A stretch of DNA of 9,029 nt from the NCBI GenBank assembly GCA_028694565.1, contig JAQVKR010000079.1:1-9029 (forward strand), read 5' to 3'. The position numbers and the translations under genes are program-made. Within the stretch, counting starts at the first letter, position 1. Every line of letters starts with the position of its first letter. This DNA comes from Gammaproteobacteria bacterium (GTDB taxonomy: Bacteria > Pseudomonadota > Gammaproteobacteria > DSM-26407). Positions 5,535-9,029 of this stretch are shown here, piece after piece. The notes under the pieces are model-generated. The model had not been told where the DNA came from. It did not search any database and worked only from the letters and a program-made list of their open reading frames with translations.

Positions 5535-6377
5535 TCAGGCGCTCCCGCGCTTCTTGTTGTCGTTGCCGCGGCGGAAACCGGCCATGCCGCCGACGAGAAA
5601 GCCGAATCCGGCAATGGCCACGCCGGCGGACAGGGACTGCCAGTGGGCCGGATCGGCATGGTAGGGCGCGGTGAGGGTCGTCACCCATTCCCTGCCGCCT
5701 TCCTGGTGGCGTGCGATCACGCCCAGCTCGGCCGGCGGGTTGTTCACCCGCCCGGCCTCGACCTCCGCGAAGTCGTCCGGTAGGCGGAAGGTGACCCGGC
5801 CGGCGGCATCGGTGAGCCCCTCCAGCAGGCTGCCGTTGCTCGTGGACAGCAGCACCTGGCTGCCGGCGAGGGGCCGGCCCTGGTAGCGGACCAGGAACGA
5901 CCAGCGGTCATCGGCCATGTAGCGGTAGTGCTCCCGCGGGATGGGGTCGGGCACCACCTCCAGCTCCGTCTTCACCGCCGCGGCCAGCTCCGCCGGGCTG
6001 TGCCCGCTCGGCTTGCCGAAGGCGTAGACGTAGCGGATGAAGGTCTCCTTCAGGTTGCCCCAGTCGCGCTCCGCGACCACGGCGTGGTAGTTGTCCATGC
6101 CCGTGCCGGGCAGGGCGAGATGGCCCATCATCCCCAGCTCGAGGCTCTGGCGGGTCAGGTCGGGCTTCCAGTAGGTGACCTGCGCGCCGTCGGCGTTGGC
6201 CAGCACCAGCATCGTTCCGCGCCGGCCGCCGCCGTGCCCGGCGTGGCCGCCGCCCGGATTCTGTCCCGCCTCCGCCGCCGGCCTCGCGGCGTCGCCGCGC
6301 GCCGGCGGCTGGGCGAGGGCGACGGATGCGCCGCAGGCGGCGGCGAGGAGTCCGGCCATCAGGATTTTCATTCGCAT
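5535..6377 (-). CDS. Exported, C-terminally anchored DUF4198-like protein with His/Met-rich segment
   Basis: This protein of about 280 residues has a signal peptide (residues 1-22, likely cut at ALA|Q), a Pro/Ala/Gly-rich linker with GGGHAGHGGG (His45, His48), a folded periplasmic region and a C-terminal membrane helix at about 247-268 followed by a basic tail. Residues about 80-98 carry Met83, Met84, His86, Met94 and His98, a possible metal site. A beta-sandwich-like segment follows (RPLAGSQVLLSTSNG, then TDAAGRVTFRLPDDF), the pattern of DUF4198 and carboxypeptidase-regulatory-like domains; a Cys15 in the signal peptide does not make a good lipobox. DUF4198 was once linked to nickel uptake proteins, but that link is weak. 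ATG at 6375-6377 is chosen because GGAGA at 6383-6387 lies five bases upstream; ATG at 6387-6389 has no ribosome site. Family assignment is moderate, function unproven. Confidence 0.72.
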   Translation of the reverse strand: MRMKILMAGLLAAACGASVALAQPPARGDAARPAAEAGQNPGGGHAGHGGGRRGTMLVLANADGAQVTYWKPDLTRQSLELGMMGHLALPGTGMDNYHAVVAERDWGNLKETFIRYVYAFGKPSGHSPAELAAAVKTELEVVPDPIPREHYRYMADDRWSFLVRYQGRPLAGSQVLLSTSNGSLLEGLTDAAGRVTFRLPDDFAEVEAGRVNNPPAELGVIARHQEGGREWVTTLTAPYHADPAHWQSLSAGVAIAGFGFLVGGMAGFRRGNDNKKRGSA

Positions 6378-6405
6378 CGGTGTCTCCATGGGCGGAGATG
6401 GTGCG

Positions 6406-6425
6406 CCGGGCCCTCCCTGGCCCGG
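6406..6425 (-). promoter_or_regulatory. 7-bp inverted repeat between receptor and downstream operon genes
   Basis: CCGGGCC (6406-6412) pairs with GGCCCGG (6419-6425) around a 6-base loop within the 96-bp gap between the receptor stop (6474) and the DUF4198-like start (6377). No T-run follows, so full termination is unlikely. A structure here could partly attenuate or stabilise the mRNA so that the receptor is made in excess of the inner-membrane genes, a common arrangement; this is inference. Confidence 0.35.
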
Positions 6426-6473
6426 GGGCGGCGTCCGTCCGGCCGGCGCACTCCCTCCTGCCCGGTCGGGCGG

Positions 6474-8624
6474 CTAGAAGGTGTACCTGTAGGTCAGCAT
6501 CGCGGTGCGCGGGCTGGCCGGGTAGTAGTAGTACTTCTCCTGCCAGGAGCCCATGGCGAAGTAGGTGCTCTTCTTCACCTCGGTGGCGTAGTGGTCGTCG
6601 AACAGATTGTCGACGGTGAACACCAGCGCGTGCGGTCCCTGCTCGTAGCCCAGCATCAGGTTGGTGACGAAGTCGAAGCCCTTGTAGGTGTCCGAGTTGG
6701 CGTTGTCCACGTAGTACTCGCTCCAGCTGTCGGCCTGGACGCGGGCCTTGAACCCGGAGGGGTGGTCATACTCCAGGCTGAGGTTGTACTGGTGCCTGGG
6801 CGTGAAGGGGAGATGGTTGCCGGAGCGATCGAAGGTGAAGCCGCTGATGACCTCGGAGAACTCCTCGAACTTGTAGTCGCTGTAGGCATAGCCGAGACCC
6901 GCCCACCAGCGCTTCCCGAGCCGCAGCCGGCCGCTGAACTCCAGGCCCTTCTTGTCGGTCTCGCCGGCGTTCTGGAACGTGGTGTCGCCCCCGGTATCCA
7001 GCACCGAGACGATCTCGTCGCTCACCTTGGTCTGGTAGACGGAGAGATCGAAGGACCAGTTGTCGGACCGTCCCTTGACGCCCACCTCGAGGTTGCGGGC
7101 GGTGGAGGCGTCCAGCGCGGTGTTCTTCTGCAGCTCCGACTCGGCCGGGATCTGATCGGCCTGGGCCAGCGAGGCGAACAGGTTGAGGGTGTCGGTCAGC
7201 CGGTAGGTGACGCCCAGGCGCGGCGAGAAGAGGTTGAAGGTCTTCTCGGTGTCATAGGACTGGGGATCGTAGACATAGGTGCTGCTGCCGTAGTCGTAGC
7301 TCCAGATCTGATCGGTGTGGCTGTCGAACTTGGAGCGGTCGAGGCGGAAGCCCGCGTCCACCAGCCAGCGCTCGGCCGGCTGCATGCTCTCCTGGAGATA
7401 GATGCCGTACAGGGTGTTGTGGGCCTCCTCGGTCTCCATCAGGTCGCCGGCGCGGTCCGAGAGGGTCGAGACGATGCGCCCGCCATAGCCGGTGATGACG
7501 TCCGCGTACTTGTACTTGCGCGCCTCGTCGGTGTCGTCCACGCGGTAGGTGACGCCGGCCACCAGGGTGCTGTCGCCGATGAGGCGGTGGTTCCAGTTGA
7601 ACTCCAGGTCGGTGCCGAACACGTTGGTGCCGGGGTTGTCGTTGATGGCGCCGGTGACCGGGTGGTAGTGCTCCCAGCGGTTGAAGTAGACGCGGGGCTT
7701 GAAGGTCAGATCGCCCCAGCTCTGCTCGAGCCGGGAGTTGAAGAACCAGATCTTGGAGTAGCGCCCGGAATGCTTCCAGGGATCCTGGGTGTCATCCACC
7801 TCGCCGGTGCGCTTGTACTCGTCGAACAGCGCCTTGTCGAGGGAGCCGGGCAGCTGGATGTCGGCCTCCGAGTAGCTGAGCTCGGATTCCCACAGGCCGC
7901 CGCTGTCCAGCATCAGGCCGTGCTTGAAGCTCACCTGGTTGGTGTCGAACTGGTTCCAGTTGCGCCAGTCGTTGTCCATCACCCGGCGCGAGGCGGTGAC
8001 GGAGAAGGCGTTGCTGTCGTTGATGTCGGCGCCGTAGCGGACGTGATAGCTCTCGGCGCCCTCGGTGCCCAGGCCGAGCTTGATCCGGTTGGTGGAGTCG
8101 AACACCGACTTGGAGATGATCTGCAGGGTGCCGCCGGCGGCGCCGCTGCTGTAGAGGTTGCCCGGGCCCTTGGAAATCTCGATGCGCTCGATGTCCTGGG
8201 TGTCGATGTAGTCGAAGCGGGAGAAGCTGTCCGGGTCGGTCATGGGCACGCCGTCGCGGATCACCATGATCTCGCGCACGCCGTAGTTCGCCTTCTGGCC
8301 CGCGCCGCGGATGACCAGGCGCACATCGTAGCCGCCGTTCTTCGAATCGATGAGCACCCCGGGTGTGCCCTGGATGGCATCCTTCACGTTCATCATCTGC
8401 GCCTGCTCGATGCGCTTCTCGTCCACCACGGCGATGGCGGCGGGCACTTCCCTGGTCGTGCGCTCGATGCGCGAGGCGGTGACGCTGATGGTGTCGAGTT
8501 CGACCTTGTCGGCCGTTTCGGGCTCTTCCGCCCAGGCGGGGTTGGCGGCGGCGGAGAGGGAGGCGGCGATGGCCACGACGAGAACCCGGCGCGCGATGGC
8601 CGGTTGATGCGTTGTGATGCTCAT
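6474..8624 (-). CDS. TonB-dependent outer-membrane receptor
   Basis: This 716-residue protein is a ligand-gated outer-membrane transporter. A signal peptide (1-32, probable cut at AWA|EE) is followed by a TonB box-like stretch at about 43-50 (LDTISVTA), a plug domain at about 57-170 (PAAIAVVDEKRIEQA, LVIRGAGQKANYGVREIMVI, RDGVPMTDPD, IERIEISKGPGNLYSSGAAG) and a 22-strand-type barrel with alternating aromatic strands ending in Phe (MLTYRYTF), the usual outer-membrane terminal signal. No cysteine was noticed in the mature protein. The tail has a tyrosine cluster (EKYYYYPAS). ATG at 8622-8624 is chosen because it starts directly before a standard signal peptide; the frame is open upstream to 8750, but that part lacks leader features. 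GGGGG at 8634-8638 is a weak ribosome site. The substrate cannot be named from the sequence; the downstream redox and Ton genes suggest a metal complex. Confidence 0.95.
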   Translation of the reverse strand: MSITTHQPAIARRVLVVAIAASLSAAANPAWAEEPETADKVELDTISVTASRIERTTREVPAAIAVVDEKRIEQAQMMNVKDAIQGTPGVLIDSKNGGYDVRLVIRGAGQKANYGVREIMVIRDGVPMTDPDSFSRFDYIDTQDIERIEISKGPGNLYSSGAAGGTLQIISKSVFDSTNRIKLGLGTEGAESYHVRYGADINDSNAFSVTASRRVMDNDWRNWNQFDTNQVSFKHGLMLDSGGLWESELSYSEADIQLPGSLDKALFDEYKRTGEVDDTQDPWKHSGRYSKIWFFNSRLEQSWGDLTFKPRVYFNRWEHYHPVTGAINDNPGTNVFGTDLEFNWNHRLIGDSTLVAGVTYRVDDTDEARKYKYADVITGYGGRIVSTLSDRAGDLMETEEAHNTLYGIYLQESMQPAERWLVDAGFRLDRSKFDSHTDQIWSYDYGSSTYVYDPQSYDTEKTFNLFSPRLGVTYRLTDTLNLFASLAQADQIPAESELQKNTALDASTARNLEVGVKGRSDNWSFDLSVYQTKVSDEIVSVLDTGGDTTFQNAGETDKKGLEFSGRLRLGKRWWAGLGYAYSDYKFEEFSEVISGFTFDRSGNHLPFTPRHQYNLSLEYDHPSGFKARVQADSWSEYYVDNANSDTYKGFDFVTNLMLGYEQGPHALVFTVDNLFDDHYATEVKKSTYFAMGSWQEKYYYYPASPRTAMLTYRYTF

Positions 8625-8659
8625 GTGTACTGACCCCCGAATGTGTGCGTCAAGCAATT

Positions 8660-8688
8660 GATATTTGTCTTTTTTATCGTTCAGGCAA
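8660..8688 (-). promoter_or_regulatory. Candidate receptor-operon promoter with overlapping Fur-like palindrome
   Basis: On the minus strand TTGCCT (8683-8688) is followed after 17 bases by AATATC (8660-8665), a weak sigma-70-type pair that would start transcription near 8653 and leave a leader of about 28 bases before the receptor ATG. The 19-bp sequence at 8660-8678, GATATTTGTCTTTTTTATC, matches the classical Fur box GATAATGATAATCATTATC at 12 of 19 positions, with both outer GATA/TATC arms intact. It covers the spacer and the -10 region, where a repressor would act. The AT-rich patch itself is distinctive; the match is modest, and chance is possible in a T-rich run. Confidence 0.33.
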
Positions 8689-8752
8689 CTCGTCCAGCAG
8701 GGGTCCGTCCCAAGCTGGTGCACCCCAAAGCAAGGAGTGGGCCAAGCCATCC

Positions 8753-8766
8753 TTGACGAATATCAA
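8753..8766. promoter_or_regulatory. Candidate FNR/ANR/DNR-type operator
   Basis: TTGACGAATATCAA (minus strand TTGATATTCGTCAA) matches the FNR/CRP-family oxygen-sensing consensus TTGAT-N4-ATCAA at 9 of 10 defined positions and extends to a 6-bp inverted repeat CCTTGA/TCAAGG at 8751-8768. It lies about 130 bp upstream of the receptor ATG and about 105 bp before the candidate start site, further than the usual -41.5 activating position; no good -10 was found at the matching distance. It would fit control by oxygen or nitrogen oxides of an operon with iron-sulfur electron carriers, but this rests on the motif alone. Confidence 0.4.
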
Positions 8767-8801
8767 GGGGTTAATGGGAGGGGTTCATGCCGTCGCGGGT
8801 G

Positions 8802-8841
8802 ATTTGCCGCAAAGGTGTGGTATTTGCCGCACTCGTGCGGC
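8802..8841. repeat. Direct repeats ATTTGCCGCA spaced 20 bp, plus palindrome
   Basis: ATTTGCCGCA occurs at 8802-8811 and again at 8822-8831, exactly 20 bp apart, close to two helical turns. The first copy lies in the palindrome TTTGC-C-GCAAA; the second runs into GCCGCACTCGTGCGGC (8826-8841), a 7-bp inverted repeat with a 2-base centre. Same-face spacing and symmetry resemble paired binding sites of a transcription factor. I do not recognise the motif as a known regulator's box. Confidence 0.5.
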
Positions 8842-8973
8842 CCGGCGGCTTCGGGCGGCGAGCCGTGGCGGTCCGGAGTGGTGGGACGGTGGCTGTCCGC
8901 GGGGGGGCTCCGGCGGGTGCGGGCCGCGCCCTCCCTGGCGCGTCCGGCGTTCCCTGCCGCCCCGCTGAACCGG

Positions 8974-9029
8974 TCAGAACCGGGCCGACACGCCGACCGT
9001 GTAGGTGCGTCCGGGGTTCACCACGATGG
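8974..9029 (-). CDS. C-terminal end of a second TonB-dependent receptor (partial)
   Basis: The last 17 codons and a TGA stop (8974-8976) of a minus-strand gene enter from the right edge. They read IVVNPGRTYTVGVSARF, the typical closing strand of a TonB-dependent receptor: a Pro-Gly-Arg turn, then alternating residues ending in a terminal Phe that the outer-membrane assembly machinery recognises. Only this end is visible, so substrate and start cannot be judged. It lies upstream of, and in the same direction as, the complete receptor, 349 bp away, and may be separately transcribed. Confidence 0.7.
   Translation of the reverse strand, partial: IVVNPGRTYTVGVSARF

Larger units (their letters stand above)
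8625..8973. other. Intergenic regulatory region between two receptor genes
   Basis: This 349-bp stretch holds no convincing gene. The half near the complete receptor is AT-rich around 8655-8682, unlike the rest of the window, and contains a promoter-like sequence with an overlapping Fur-like palindrome. Further upstream are an FNR-like box (8753-8766) and direct repeats with a palindrome (8802-8841). The part next to the partial receptor is very GC-rich, with several short self-complementary stretches but no clear terminator with a T-run. No cobalamin riboswitch elements were recognised, although such riboswitches often precede receptor genes. Confidence 0.7.

Noticed and set aside
4480..5688. 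An N-terminal extension of the CcdA-like protein upstream of 4479
   Set aside because: This part is out of frame with the polyferredoxin gene that covers the same DNA and reads as low-complexity sequence. The true start is the ATG at 4477-4479, overlapping the polyferredoxin stop.
5928..8633. A 901-codon open frame on the plus strand opposite the receptor
   Set aside because: It is antisense to a clear TonB-dependent receptor. Its translation is a low-complexity mix of Gly, Val, Ala, Leu and Arg with no domain, as expected from a GC-rich gene read backwards.
8826..8841. Intrinsic terminator for the partial receptor
   Set aside because: The inverted repeat is 130 bp downstream of the stop and has no T-run after it on the minus strand.
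8625..8973. Cobalamin riboswitch upstream of the receptor
   Set aside because: I looked for the conserved B12-box and GCCACTG-type elements on the minus strand and did not find them.

Overview
The window is a GC-rich stretch of bacterial chromosome. Outer-membrane receptor genes, Ton machinery and the absence of introns point to a Gram-negative proteobacterium. A gammaproteobacterium of the Ectothiorhodospiraceae/Chromatiales type would fit the base composition and gene style, but this is an impression and no marker gene settles it.

Every convincing gene lies on the minus strand, so the layout reads from right to left. At the right edge is the last part of one outer-membrane TonB-dependent receptor (8974-9029). 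A 349-bp intergenic region follows (8625-8973). It holds an AT-rich promoter-like island with a weak Fur-like palindrome, an FNR/ANR-like box and a pair of direct repeats. Then comes a long, tightly packed operon: a complete TonB-dependent receptor (6474-8624); an exported, C-terminally anchored DUF4198-like protein rich in His and Met (5535-6377); a NapH/CcoG-type membrane polyferredoxin (4479-5531); a small CcdA/DsbD-like membrane protein with paired cysteines (3745-4479); and a first ExbB-ExbD-TonB set whose ExbB is the short 'group 2' type (3252-3698, 2888-3271, 2154-2891). After a 153-bp gap with a perfect 12-bp hairpin comes a second ExbB-ExbD-TonB set with a longer TolQ-like ExbB (1323-2000, 932-1333, 249-935). 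The operon ends in a 16-copy heptanucleotide tandem repeat (122-233). The last bases at the left edge may hold the end of a convergent plus-strand gene.

Functional reading: the receptor should import a scarce ligand across the outer membrane, powered by one or both Ton complexes. The polyferredoxin and the CcdA/DsbD-like protein look like a route for carrying electrons across the inner membrane, and the DUF4198-like protein could bind metal or ligand in the periplasm. Together they suggest import coupled to reduction of a metal or metal complex (iron, copper, nickel or cobalt are all possible). The assembly is visible in the sequence; the substrate and the redox coupling are inference. Two features stand out: the fusion of a redox module with Ton genes in one transcription unit, and the presence of two complete Ton triads whose ExbB proteins come from different subfamilies while their TonB proteins are close paralogues.
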